This document shows positions 12,201 through 18,599 of a DNA stretch of 64,000 nt, piece by piece (the first letter of the stretch is position 1; each line of letters starts with the position of its first letter). Under the pieces are notes generated by a model. It saw only the letters and a list, made by a program, of their open reading frames with translations. It searched no databases and was not told the origin of the DNA. A program made the translations under genes and the position numbers. Source of the DNA: Robiginitalea sp. SC105 (lineage in GTDB: Bacteria; Bacteroidota; Bacteroidia; Flavobacteriales; Flavobacteriaceae); contig NZ_JACLZF010000001.1 of the NCBI RefSeq assembly GCF_014243345.1, positions 1,240,001-1,304,000 on the forward strand. The letters are read 5' to 3'.

Positions 12201-13471
12201 CCCAGAGCGTCGGCTTTATCGGCACCACCCGTCCTACGGTGGGCTTCGTATTCGGCAGCCAGGCGGATGTGCGCCAACTGGCGGCGCAAAATGGCTGGCT
12301 CACCAATTTCAACGGGTTCAATGAGCAATTTATCCAGCGGACCAGCAAACAGCTCAACATCACCGCCACGGCCCAGCCCGTACCGGAACTCACCATCGAC
12401 CTGATCGCAGACCGGCAATACACGGAGAGTCTGCAGGAGAACTTCGACGTCACCGACGGGGAATACATTTCCCAGGCCCCGAATACCTACGGGAGCTTCA
12501 GCATCTCCACCATGATGATTGGCACCTCGTTTGCCACAAGCGACGAACAGGGCTCCGACACTTTTGAGACCTTCAAGGAAAACCGGCTGATCATCGCAAA
12601 CCGGCTGCTGTCGGACCGGAGCGGCCCGGATGCCGGGGTGGACGAAGATGGTTTCCCGACCCGGTACGGCAAGACCCAGCAGGAAGTCCTGCTGCCCGCG
12701 TTTTTTGCCGCCTATACCGGCCAGGATGCGGAGCGGGTGAATCTGGATGCGTTCCGCGATATCCCCATCCCCAACTGGAACGTCAAGTACACAGGCCTGA
12801 TGAAGAACAAGTGGTTCAAGAAGCAGTTCAAGCGGTTCTCCCTGAGCCACGGGTACCGCTCGTCCTATACCATCAACTCCTTCCAGACGAACCTCGAACG
12901 CTACCAGCTGGTAAACGACAACGACCCGGCCACGAACCCCTTCGAGGCAGAAACCGGGGACCTGATGCCGGAGATCCTCATCAACAACGTGGTCCTGAAC
13001 GACGCCTTCAACCCGCTGATCCGGGTGGATTTCGAGATGCAGAATTCCGTGAGCGTACTGGCGGAGGTGCGGACGGACCGCGCCCTCTCGCTGAGTTTTG
13101 ACAACAACCTGCTCACCGAGATCAACGGGAAGGAATACACCCTGGGGCTCGGATACCGGTTCAAGGACGTGCAGTTCGTCACCCGCATCGGGGGGGAGCG
13201 GCAGCGGCTCAAGGGGGATCTGAACCTGAAGGCCGACCTGAGCCTGCGCGACAACATCACCATCATCCGCAACCTGGATATCGACAGCAACCAGATCACC
13301 TCCGGCCAGAACCTGGTGTCCATCAAGTTCACCGCCGACTACGCCCTGAGCAAGAACCTGAATGCCCTGTTCTTCTACGACCACTCCTTCTCCCGTTTTG
13401 CCGTTTCCACGGCCTTCCCGCAGACGACGATCAACACCGGGTTCACGCTACGCTACAACTTCGGAAACTAA
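6284..13471 (+). CDS. sprA: Type IX secretion system translocon / gliding motility protein SprA (Sov)
   Basis: Giant outer-membrane protein of 2395 residues. In Flavobacterium johnsoniae SprA is the 36-stranded beta-barrel translocon of the type IX secretion system, also required for gliding; this length is essentially that of the family. The N-terminus has a signal peptide (FIFLLILLVFTAFPAHGQ) with cleavage expected after AHG. Regions such as DIRDIATVDDGF and YLDDFEGAQALIDIRSS are recognisable SprA segments, and the protein ends in an amphipathic strand, INTGFTLRYNFGN. The start codon is TTG at 6284, five bases after the ruvA stop; no in-frame ATG lies between it and the signal peptide. Long open frames on the opposite strand are codon-bias shadows. 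Confidence 0.96.
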   Translation: MKTGASAFYTKFRLPFIFLLILLVFTAFPAHGQDTETEADSVQTGVALGSIRMENPPSIVSKYTYDPKLDRYIYTESVGDYDISYPIILTPEAYFELVRKEGMKSYFKDKIDAFSGKKEGSEEARKNLLPNFYVNSSFFETIFGGNTIEVIPQGSVAMDLGVIWQKNDNPALSPRNRTNLAFDFDQRISLSMLGQIGERLQITAQYDTEATFDFQNLIKLDYTPTEDDIIQKIEIGNVNMPLNSSLITGAQSLFGVKTQLQFGKTTVTAVFSEQRSQSNTVVAQGGGTLNEFELTALDYDEDRHFFLAQYFRDQYDQALADYPYINSQVQITRLEVWVTNRSQQTLNVRNVVAIQDLGESLTEKTRIGLAGGAPAGFFNSGGAPVNLPRNGANDYDPALIGNGGVLTPDIRDIATVDDGFQVPGGYAVNQGFDYAILENARKLEQGRDYAFNSQLGYISLNQRLSNDEVLAVAFQYTNNGQVYQVGEFANGGLDATTVSPGAQVEINNNTLVLKLLKSNITNVSDPIWDLMMKNIYATGAFQLSEEDFKMNILYNDPTPRNYITPVNPNVGWPDTPRPLEERILLDVFNLDRLNVYNDVQPGGDGFFDFVPGITVNTQNGQIIFTKVEPFGEYLFNLLGGGTYDVDADQGYNENQQKYVFRNMYNQTKAASLQDAEKNRFRIKGRYKSETGNGIPIGAFNVPRGSVRVTAGGRQLQEGIDYTVNYQAGTVQILDPSLQASNTPINISVENNAVFGQQTRRFTGVNVEHQFNEKFVLGATLLNLNERPLTQKANFGVEPVNNTIFGLNGNFSTEVPFLTRLANMLPNVDTDVPSNVSVRGEVAFLKPNAPKNANFRGETTSYLDDFEGAQALIDIRSSLGWSLASTPLEFLEEGEEDLATGYERAKLAWYTIDPIFYTNQRPSGISDNDISLNATRRIFIDEVFPRIDIAQGQTTVQNTLDLAYYPNQKGPYNANPNFAAEGPQEKWGGIMRSLSSTNFEQSNVEFVQFWVLDPYVDGQATGPGELVLNLGNISEDILEDGRKQYENGLPGVNSNDLTTQTVWGRVPATQALVYAFDADEANRSLQDIGYDGLSDADEAAEGYNGPPEDPALDNYTYYLNREGSLLERYLDFNNTDGNSPVAVTSTNRGNTTLPDVEDVDRDLTMNTVNSYYEYRIPIRPGVTVDDPYVTDIKEGVTPDLPNGTQLNRRWIQYKIPLSDFTDAVGGITDFRSISFMRMYVTGFTDPVVLRFATLDLVRGDWRNYTKTLQTNNDNPADDGTSVDVNTVNVEENEARIPIPYVLPPGVFREQLNNNNTIVRQNEQSLSMVVENLEPEDSRGVFKNVSMDMRQYERIKMFLHAEKIATSDPFNNGESLVGFLRIGTDFSENYYQLEVPMEFTDFNATTAEQVWPAINELDVALSDLNKVKSEGIASQTLGQITFYEVIDGVAVEVAEFAPRVPGRVRIGIRGNPSLGSIRSMMVGVKNIDNIPLRAEVWFNELRLAGLDNNGGWAAVAAVDANMADFANVSATGNTSTSGFGSLDQMPNERAREDAISYDVVTNVEVGKLFPAKWNLQIPFNYGISEQLITPEFDPVYDDLKLQDRIDAAATPAEADQIREQAEDYTKRTSINFIGVRKNRGEEAEANFFDIENFTFNYSYNETDHRDFEISELRDQKVQAGVLYNHNFKPAPVAPFAKNDSLFRGSYWQWLKDFNFNLLPTSISLQSDINRQFNQQRFRDVLEPGVDALELPLLQQRNYRFNWQYNLNYALTKSLRVQLTGSNNSIVRNYYEEDGNPFSTILSERTLWDGFFDIGEPNRHAQQMTLNYEIPLNKIPIFDFVNAQYTYTSNYDWQRGGDALNLAVAKAQNPGIPEDQLSLTSINTIQNANTHTLTAALSMQQLYDKLGLKKSSGSKATSGIAAPRSDKAGNTREEEGTSGPKKTSKAFNTAIDLLTMVKRINVNYSENNGTVLPGYTQSVGFIGTTRPTVGFVFGSQADVRQLAAQNGWLTNFNGFNEQFIQRTSKQLNITATAQPVPELTIDLIADRQYTESLQENFDVTDGEYISQAPNTYGSFSISTMMIGTSFATSDEQGSDTFETFKENRLIIANRLLSDRSGPDAGVDEDGFPTRYGKTQQEVLLPAFFAAYTGQDAERVNLDAFRDIPIPNWNVKYTGLMKNKWFKKQFKRFSLSHGYRSSYTINSFQTNLERYQLVNDNDPATNPFEAETGDLMPEILINNVVLNDAFNPLIRVDFEMQNSVSVLAEVRTDRALSLSFDNNLLTEINGKEYTLGLGYRFKDVQFVTRIGGERQRLKGDLNLKADLSLRDNITIIRNLDIDSNQITSGQNLVSIKFTADYALSKNLNALFFYDHSFSRFAVSTAFPQTTINTGFTLRYNFGN

Positions 13472-13642
13472 CGGCGGGCCGCCCCGCGGACCCGCCTGGG
13501 AACCTGATGCGACAAAGGCATGCCACCCTTGCAGCGAACCGCCGGCCCCCCGGCAGGAATCCTTTGGCGCCCCGTGTAAGCTATGTTTGGCAGCGCGCAG
13601 GGCAGGCCGCACCCAGCGCCTCCCTGAAAATGGCCCCGCCGT

Positions 13643-13674
13643 TTGGTTTCTACGGAGGGAAAAAGCTACATTTG
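13643..13674 (+). promoter_or_regulatory. Promoter of gcvH
   Basis: TTG (13643-13645), 21 bases, then TACATTTG (13667-13674): a well-spaced Bacteroidota TTG/TAnnTTTG promoter, 22 bases before the gcvH ATG. A second -7-like box, TATGTTTG, lies at 13582-13589 with poorer -33 spacing. Confidence 0.65.
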
Positions 13675-13696
13675 CGGACTGCTAAAAAGTATACCG

Positions 13697-14077
13697 ATGA
13701 ACATACCGTCTGATTTGAAGTACACCAAGGACCACGAGTGGGTCCGGATCGAAGGGGATACCGCCACGGTGGGGATCACCGATTTTGCCCAGGGGGAACT
13801 GGGGGACATCGTCTACGTGGAAGTGGACGCCCTGGACGAGACCCTGGAGAAAGAGGCGGTTTTTGGTACGGTAGAGGCTGTCAAGACGGTATCCGACCTG
13901 TTCCTGCCGCTGAGCGGGGAAATCACCGCCTTCAATGAATCCCTGGAGGACGAGCCCGAAAAGGTGAACTCCGATCCGTATGGGGAAGGCTGGATGATCC
14001 GGATCAAGCTGAGCGATCCCTCCGAGGCAGAGGAACTGCTTTCCGCGGAGGATTACAAAGAACTCATCGGTGGGTAA
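13697..14077 (+). CDS. gcvH: Glycine cleavage system H protein
   Basis: Lipoyl-carrier protein of the glycine cleavage complex, shuttling the aminomethyl group between P, T and L proteins; the lipoylated form may also seed lipoate synthesis. The 126-residue length and the motif [12 protein letters not shown] with lipoyl Lys63 are diagnostic. I chose ATG 13697 because homologues begin near [15 protein letters not shown] and because the promoter box lies between this ATG and the more upstream in-frame starts. It overlaps the following VanZ-like gene by eight bases. The other gcv genes are not in this window. Confidence 0.96.
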   Translation: MNIPSDLKYTKDHEWVRIEGDTATVGITDFAQGELGDIVYVEVDALDETLEKEAVFGTVEAVKTVSDLFLPLSGEITAFNESLEDEPEKVNSDPYGEGWMIRIKLSDPSEAEELLSAEDYKELIGG

Positions 14078-14471
14078 ACGCCGCTGGTTTGCCCCGGCTT
14101 TCCTCCTTTGGATGGCCGCCGTAACCTACGCGTGCCTCACTTCCTTCGAAGACCTGGGCGACCCGGGTTTTGACCTCCCGTATTCCGACAAGATCGCACA
14201 CTTTGTTTTCTACCTGGGCGCTGGTATCCTGGGGGTCTTCGCACTGAGGGAGCGTTTCGGCCGGAGGATCGGCATGAACCGGGCATTGGTGCTGCTGGTC
14301 ATTGGCCTGTCCCTTTACGGCGGCCTGATCGAAGGCTTGCAGGCAATACTCCCAACCGGGCGCAGTGCGGAATGGGCAGACTTCCTGGCCAACTCCTGTG
14401 GCCTCCTCCTGGCAGTTGCCTCAGTCAAAGGGGTGTTTCACGAAGTGAAGTCGTTAAATTGGCCGGATTAA
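14070..14471 (+). CDS. VanZ-like family membrane protein
   Basis: Small inner-membrane protein, 133 residues, with four hydrophobic segments. The family signature is visible: [14 protein letters not shown] in the first half and [20 protein letters not shown] in the second. VanZ relatives are linked to teicoplanin tolerance or phosphotransfer-like processes in Gram-positives, but their role in Bacteroidota is unknown, so no function is assigned. It starts at GTG 14070, overlapping the gcvH end by eight bases, which implies translational coupling. Confidence 0.85.
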   Translation: MGKRRWFAPAFLLWMAAVTYACLTSFEDLGDPGFDLPYSDKIAHFVFYLGAGILGVFALRERFGRRIGMNRALVLLVIGLSLYGGLIEGLQAILPTGRSAEWADFLANSCGLLLAVASVKGVFHEVKSLNWPD

Positions 14472-14503
14472 TTGCAAAGTTTATAAAAGAATAGTTAAAT
14501 TAG
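14472..14503 (+). promoter_or_regulatory. Candidate promoter of tonB
   Basis: TTG (14472-14474), 21 bases, then TAAATTAG (14496-14503), one mismatch from TAnnTTTG. It sits between the VanZ-like stop and the TonB ATG at 14525. Confidence 0.45.
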
Positions 14504-14524
14504 CGTTCATCAAATAAGTTACGC

Positions 14525-15229
14525 ATGGAAACGAAAAAGAACCCGAAAGCGGATCTCACCAGGAACAGTGGCCTGTATTTTGTCCTGGGCCTGGCCCTGG
14601 TGATGGCGCTGGTGTATATCGCCTTCGAGTGGAAGACCTATGACGAGGCCAACAACTACGACATCTCCATGGACGTGGAGGAATTGCTGGACGAGGAAGT
14701 GCCGATGACCGAACAGATCAAAACGCCACCGCCCCCCCCGCCGCCTGCTGCACCCGAGGTAATCGAGGTAGTGGAAGATGAGGAAGAGGTTGAGGAAACT
14801 GTCATCGAATCCACCGAGACGAGCCAGGAGGAAGAGGTGATCGAGGTCGAGGATGTGGTCGTTGAGGAAGTCGACGAGGACATTGATGTGCCTTTTGCCG
14901 TGATCGAGGACGTGCCGATCTTCCCCGGTTGCGAAGGTGCCAGCGACAAGCGTGCCTGCTTTAACGAAGAAATGCAGAAACATATCCGGAAAAACTTCCG
15001 GTACCCTGAGATAGCCCAGGAAATGGGGATTCAGGGACGGGTATCCGTCATGTTCACCATCCAGAAGGACGGTAGCATCGGCAACATCCGCCTGCGCGGA
15101 CCGGACAAGAACCTGGAAGCCGAAGCCCGCCGGATCATTGAGAAACTCCCAAAGATGACCCCCGGAAAACAACGGGGCCGTGCGGTACGGGTTCCCTTCA
15201 GTATCCCGATCATGTTTAAACTCCAGTAA
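14525..15229 (+). CDS. tonB: Energy transducer TonB
   Basis: Periplasm-spanning protein that passes proton-motive energy from an ExbB/ExbD motor to outer-membrane TonB-dependent transporters. The 234 residues comprise a short cytoplasmic N-terminus, one membrane helix (about 17-36, LYFVLGLALVMALVYIAF), a proline run (KTPPPPPPPAAP) followed by a very acidic linker rich in Glu/Val, and a C-terminal TonB domain from about residue 135 (FPGCEGASDKRACF, then YPEIAQEMGIQGRV and GSIGNIRL). The linker is acidic rather than the Lys-Pro type of enterobacteria, as is usual in Bacteroidota. No exbBD is adjacent. A clear terminator follows. Confidence 0.93.
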   Translation: METKKNPKADLTRNSGLYFVLGLALVMALVYIAFEWKTYDEANNYDISMDVEELLDEEVPMTEQIKTPPPPPPPAAPEVIEVVEDEEEVEETVIESTETSQEEEVIEVEDVVVEEVDEDIDVPFAVIEDVPIFPGCEGASDKRACFNEEMQKHIRKNFRYPEIAQEMGIQGRVSVMFTIQKDGSIGNIRLRGPDKNLEAEARRIIEKLPKMTPGKQRGRAVRVPFSIPIMFKLQ

Positions 15230-15251
15230 GGAGCCTGCAGATAACTTATGG

Positions 15252-15280
15252 ATCCCGGCCACATGGCCGGGATTTTTTTT
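15252..15280 (+). terminator. Intrinsic terminator after tonB
   Basis: Perfect nine-base-pair stem ATCCCGGCC/GGCCGGGAT with loop ACAT, followed by a run of eight T. Confidence 0.93.
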
Positions 15281-15406
15281 GCCGGTTTTTCCCGGAACCG
15301 CTTTCCCGCGCCGGGATATTCAGGTCCCGGGCCGGGAAGCAAACCGCCCCTGTGGAACGGCAGACGGCTGCCCGGATATGCGTCTGTGCTAAAAAGACTT
15401 CCGACG

Positions 15407-15437
15407 TTGGAAAGAACCCTGTTGGTCCGTATCTTTG
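15407..15437 (+). promoter_or_regulatory. Promoter of the heme O synthase / oxidase cluster
   Basis: TTG (15407-15409), 20 bases, TATCTTTG (15430-15437): consensus spacing and -7 box, 21 bases before ATG 15459. The box overlaps an upstream in-frame TTG at 15435, arguing against that longer start. Confidence 0.72.
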
Positions 15438-15458
15438 CGCACCCGATTGACCCCGTGT

Positions 15459-16361
15459 ATGAAATCCGCCACAGGTACTGCAGAACCCGGCGCCATCCAA
15501 CTGGCATTCACCGACTTTAAGGAGATCACCAAGGCCAAACTGGCCCTGAGCGTGGTATTCTCCGCCGTGGCGGGCTATTTCCTCGGTGCCCAGGAGGTAC
15601 GCCTGCTCCCGTTGTCCCTGCTCATCCTCGGGGGCTATTGCATGGTAGGGGCCTCCAATGCCTATAACCAGGTAATCGAAAGGACCCTGGATAAAAAAAT
15701 GCACCGGACCCGGCACCGCCCGATCCCATCAGGGCGCATGGGGGTGGCAACTGCCATGGCCATCGCCATTGCCATGACCCTGGCCGGGGTATTGTTCCTG
15801 TACCAGTTGAACCCCCGGACTGCCTTTTTTGGGGCCCTGTCCATTTTCCTGTATACCTGTGTCTACACCCCGCTCAAGACCGTGACACCCCTCGCGGTAT
15901 TTGTCGGCGCCATCCCCGGCGCCATCCCGTTTATGCTGGGGTGGGTAGCCGCCACCGATGATTTTGGCATTGAGCCGGGCACCCTGTTCATGATCCAGTT
16001 TTTCTGGCAATTCCCGCATTTCTGGGCCCTGGGGTGGATGTTGGACGAGGATTACCGGAGGGGCGGCTTCAAAATGCTGCCAACTGGGAAAAAGGACACG
16101 GGCACGGCCGTGCAGATCATCATGTATACCATCTGGATGATCGTGATCTCCATTATCCCGGTTTTCGGGATCACTGGCAGGTTATCCCTTTCGGTGCCTG
16201 CCGCCGTGCTGGTTTTCCTGATGGGGCTCGGCATGTTGTGGTTTGCCCTGCGCCTGTACGAACGCAGGGACCGGCAGTCCGCCAGGAGCCTGATGCTGAG
16301 CAGTGTCACTTATATTAGCCTGATGCAAATTGTTTACGTAGCCGATAGCCTGATAACATGA
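15459..16361 (+). CDS. cyoE: Protoheme IX farnesyltransferase (heme O synthase)
   Basis: UbiA-family inner-membrane prenyltransferase that attaches a farnesyl group to heme b to give heme O for heme-copper oxidases. From ATG 15459 it is 300 residues, standard for CyoE/CtaB. The prenyl-diphosphate/Mg motif appears as NAYNQVIERTLDKKMHRT (about 67-84), and the second conserved loop as YTPLKTVTP followed by GAIPGAIPFMLGW. About nine hydrophobic segments are visible. Its TGA overlaps the next gene's ATG by four bases (ATGA), so it is coupled to the subunit III gene. Confidence 0.95.
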   Translation: MKSATGTAEPGAIQLAFTDFKEITKAKLALSVVFSAVAGYFLGAQEVRLLPLSLLILGGYCMVGASNAYNQVIERTLDKKMHRTRHRPIPSGRMGVATAMAIAIAMTLAGVLFLYQLNPRTAFFGALSIFLYTCVYTPLKTVTPLAVFVGAIPGAIPFMLGWVAATDDFGIEPGTLFMIQFFWQFPHFWALGWMLDEDYRRGGFKMLPTGKKDTGTAVQIIMYTIWMIVISIIPVFGITGRLSLSVPAAVLVFLMGLGMLWFALRLYERRDRQSARSLMLSSVTYISLMQIVYVADSLIT

Positions 16362-16945
16362 ATAGAGACCTCACCCAACAATCCCAGCCCGTCAAGAGGG
16401 CCCGTGCCAAGAAAATGATGCTCTGGTTCGGCATTGTCAGCCTGATCATGACCTTTGCCGGCTGGACCAGCGCCTATATCGTCAGCAGCTCCCGGGAGGA
16501 CTGGCTGGAAGACTACCAGTTGCCGGAAGCCTTCTGGTACAGTACGGGGATCATCATCGTCAGCAGCCTGTTGTACTGGATGGCCCTCCGTGCCGTCCGG
16601 CAGGGGCGGCAGCAGGCCGGCTCCCTGTTGCTGGGGGCAACCCTGCTGGCCGGGGTACTTTTTATCTATTCCCAGTTCACCGGCTTTTCACAGATGATCG
16701 ATTACGGGTACTACTTTACCGGGCCCACCAGCAACATCACCCTTTCCTACCTGTTCCTGATCGCGGCGGTGCATATCGTCCACGTGGTGGCCGGGATCAT
16801 TTCACTTATCGTGGTGCTTGTAAACCAGCTCCGCGGGAAGTACGGCCCAGGCAACCTGCTCGGTATGGAACTGGGCAGTACCTTCTGGCATTTCCTGGAC
16901 CTGCTCTGGGTGTACCTGATGGCTTTTTTCTATTTTTTCGGCTAG
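16358..16945 (+). CDS. Cytochrome c oxidase subunit III, short form
   Basis: Heme-copper oxidase subunit III family protein, 195 residues with five membrane segments, as in the short COX III of caa3/bo3-type enzymes. It shows the family pattern: KKMMLWFGIVSLIMTFAGW at the N-terminus and STFWHFLDLLWVYLMAFFY at the C-terminus (WHFxDxxW signature). It probably binds lipid and stabilises subunit I rather than catalysing electron transfer. It is translationally coupled to heme O synthase. A second, much longer subunit III gene follows after 210 bases, so the oxidase may carry two different subunit III proteins, or one may act in assembly. Confidence 0.9.
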   Translation: MNRDLTQQSQPVKRARAKKMMLWFGIVSLIMTFAGWTSAYIVSSSREDWLEDYQLPEAFWYSTGIIIVSSLLYWMALRAVRQGRQQAGSLLLGATLLAGVLFIYSQFTGFSQMIDYGYYFTGPTSNITLSYLFLIAAVHIVHVVAGIISLIVVLVNQLRGKYGPGNLLGMELGSTFWHFLDLLWVYLMAFFYFFG

Positions 16946-17092
16946 GGATTCCGCCAATCGAAAAATAGCTTACACGCAACTCCCGTCTGGAAATCCGAAT
17001 TCACCCGGAATTTTGCACTGGTACCGGGGTATTCCTTCTGACGGATAATTTCGCCGTACCGGCGGGAATTGCATTTTTCTGGGGCTGGAAAC

Positions 17093-17124
17093 TTGGAATT
17101 GGTTACCTAAAAAATGTATTTTTG
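17093..17124 (+). promoter_or_regulatory. Promoter of the long subunit III gene
   Basis: TTG (17093-17095), 21 bases, TATTTTTG (17117-17124), 31 bases before ATG 17156. It splits the oxidase cluster into two transcription units, although read-through from the first is possible because no clear terminator lies in 16946-17092. Confidence 0.65.
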
Positions 17125-17155
17125 CTAAAATTATCCTAATACCCTATTTCACAAT

Positions 17156-18130
17156 ATGGATACATCGGTAACCACCACAGCTGAAGAGAAAGTCTGGGGA
17201 GGCGGCAACCGTCCGCTGGGAGCGAGTTATGGCAAATTGATGATGTGGTTCTTCATCGTCTCGGATGCCCTTACATTTTCAGGTTTCCTGGCCTCTTACG
17301 GCTTTTCCCGCTTCAAGTTCATTGAAACCTGGCCGATTGCCGATGAGGTGTTTACCCACGTGCCCTTCTTCCACGGGAACTATCCGATGTATTATGTGGC
17401 GTTCATGACCTTTATCCTCATCATGTCCTCGGTTACCATGGTACTTGCCGTGGATGCCGGGCACCGCATGATGAAGAACCGGGTAATCCTCTATATGTTC
17501 CTCACCATCATTGGCGGGGCGATCTTCGTCGGGTCCCAGGCCTGGGAATGGGCCACCTTTATCCGCGGGGACTACGGTGCCGTGGAGACCCGGGGAGGCC
17601 GGATCCTTCAGTTTGTAAACGCCGACACGGGCGAACGGGCGGCACTGGCCGATTTCGCGGCAACCCTGCCGGATACCCGCGTGGCACACCAGAGGGACAA
17701 CGGGGTCTGGTTCGAAGCGGAGGGGACCCTGCCCACCTACACGGTGGAGGAAGTGGCCGAAGGGCTGCGCTCCAACCCGAATATCCTGATCCGCACGGAG
17801 ACCCTCAATGAGGACGGCGAGAAAACGGTGCTCAACCGGGAAGAGTCCCTTGACAAAATCAAGGATGCGCGCCTGGTGGTGGAAGGGGCCAACCTGATCC
17901 GCAATGAGTACGGCAGCCGCCTGTTTGCCGACTTTTTCTTCTTTATCACCGGCTTCCACGGCTTCCACGTATTTTCCGGGGTGGTCATCAATGTCATCAT
18001 CTTTTTCAATGTGATCCTGGGCACCTACGAACGCAGGAAACACTATGAGATGGTGGAGAAGGTCGGGCTTTACTGGCACTTTGTGGATTTGGTGTGGGTA
18101 TTCGTATTTACCTTCTTCTACCTGGTATAA
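17156..18130 (+). CDS. Cytochrome c oxidase subunit III, long form with soluble insertion
   Basis: 324-residue COX III family protein. The N-terminal half has three clear membrane helices (about 28-50, 79-100, 109-131) and the C-terminal part has GFHGFHVFSGVVINVI (about 266-281) and LYWHFVDLVWVFVFTFFYL, the WHFVDxVW signature of the family. Between helices 3 and 4 lies about 115 residues (136-250) of hydrophilic sequence with no membrane segment, absent from classical subunit III proteins of about 200-260 residues. The insertion is in frame and has the same codon style as the rest, so it is not a frameshift artefact. Subunit IV follows 21 bases later. Confidence 0.9.
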   Translation: MDTSVTTTAEEKVWGGGNRPLGASYGKLMMWFFIVSDALTFSGFLASYGFSRFKFIETWPIADEVFTHVPFFHGNYPMYYVAFMTFILIMSSVTMVLAVDAGHRMMKNRVILYMFLTIIGGAIFVGSQAWEWATFIRGDYGAVETRGGRILQFVNADTGERAALADFAATLPDTRVAHQRDNGVWFEAEGTLPTYTVEEVAEGLRSNPNILIRTETLNEDGEKTVLNREESLDKIKDARLVVEGANLIRNEYGSRLFADFFFFITGFHGFHVFSGVVINVIIFFNVILGTYERRKHYEMVEKVGLYWHFVDLVWVFVFTFFYLV

Positions 18131-18151
18131 CATTAGCAATTACACGCAAAC

Positions 18152-18535
18152 ATGGCACACGATCATAAACTCGAAATTTTCCGCGGCTTCCTGAAGTTCC
18201 GCTCCAACACCCAGAAGATTTGGGGGGTACTTGTTTTCCTTACCATTGTAACAGCCGTCGAGGTGGCGCTGGGTATTACCAAACCGGCAGTGCTCACCCA
18301 CAACTATTTCCTTGGGATGAAGCTCCTGAACTGGATCTTTATCATCCTGACCCTGGTGAAAGCCTATTACATTACCTGGGACTTCATGCACATGCGGGAC
18401 GAAAAAAGCTCCCTGCGCCGGGCAGTGGTATGGACACCGATCTTCCTGGTGGCCTACCTGATCTTTATCCTGCTGTTTGAGGCGGATTATATCTACAACG
18501 TCTGGAAAGAAGGCTTTATGGCCTGGGACTTTTAA
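18152..18535 (+). CDS. Cytochrome c oxidase subunit IV family protein
   Basis: Small integral membrane protein, 127 residues with three helices (LVFLTIVTAVEVALGI, LNWIFIILTLVKAYYITWDFMH, and TPIFLVAYLIFILLFEADYIY). The ordering after subunit III and the TAVEVALG / KAYYITWDFMHM pattern are typical of the prokaryotic COX IV (caa3_CtaG-neighbour) family. It probably assists assembly of the subunit I-II core. It is followed directly by an intrinsic terminator. Confidence 0.88.
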   Translation: MAHDHKLEIFRGFLKFRSNTQKIWGVLVFLTIVTAVEVALGITKPAVLTHNYFLGMKLLNWIFIILTLVKAYYITWDFMHMRDEKSSLRRAVVWTPIFLVAYLIFILLFEADYIYNVWKEGFMAWDF

Positions 18536-18553
18536 CCGGAATTAACAAAATAG

Positions 18554-18580
18554 AAGGCGGCCTTTGAGCCGTCTTTTTTT
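18554..18580 (+). terminator. Intrinsic terminator after oxidase subunit IV
   Basis: Stem AAGGCGGC/GCCGTCTT (eight pairs, one G-U) with a six-base loop, then seven T. The last T of the tract is also the first base of the next -7 box. Confidence 0.85.
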
Positions 18581-18587
18581 ATTTTTG
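18580..18587 (+). promoter_or_regulatory. -7 box fused to the upstream terminator
   Basis: TATTTTTG matches TAnnTTTG and starts within the terminator's T tract, 12 bases before ATG 18600. A TTG lies at 18564-18566, closer than usual (13 bases), so the -33 element is uncertain. Confidence 0.5.
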
Positions 18588-18599
18588 CAACCGGCTGCC

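Noticed and set aside
10376-13384. 1002-residue open frame antisense to sprA
   Set aside because: Rich in Gly, Val, Pro and Asp with no domain; it is a shadow of GC-biased codons of sprA, which has a signal peptide and family motifs.
16946-17092. Possible terminator between the two subunit III genes
   Set aside because: Only an imperfect stem (AAATCCG with CGGAATTT, one bulge) without a clean T run; not enough to call.
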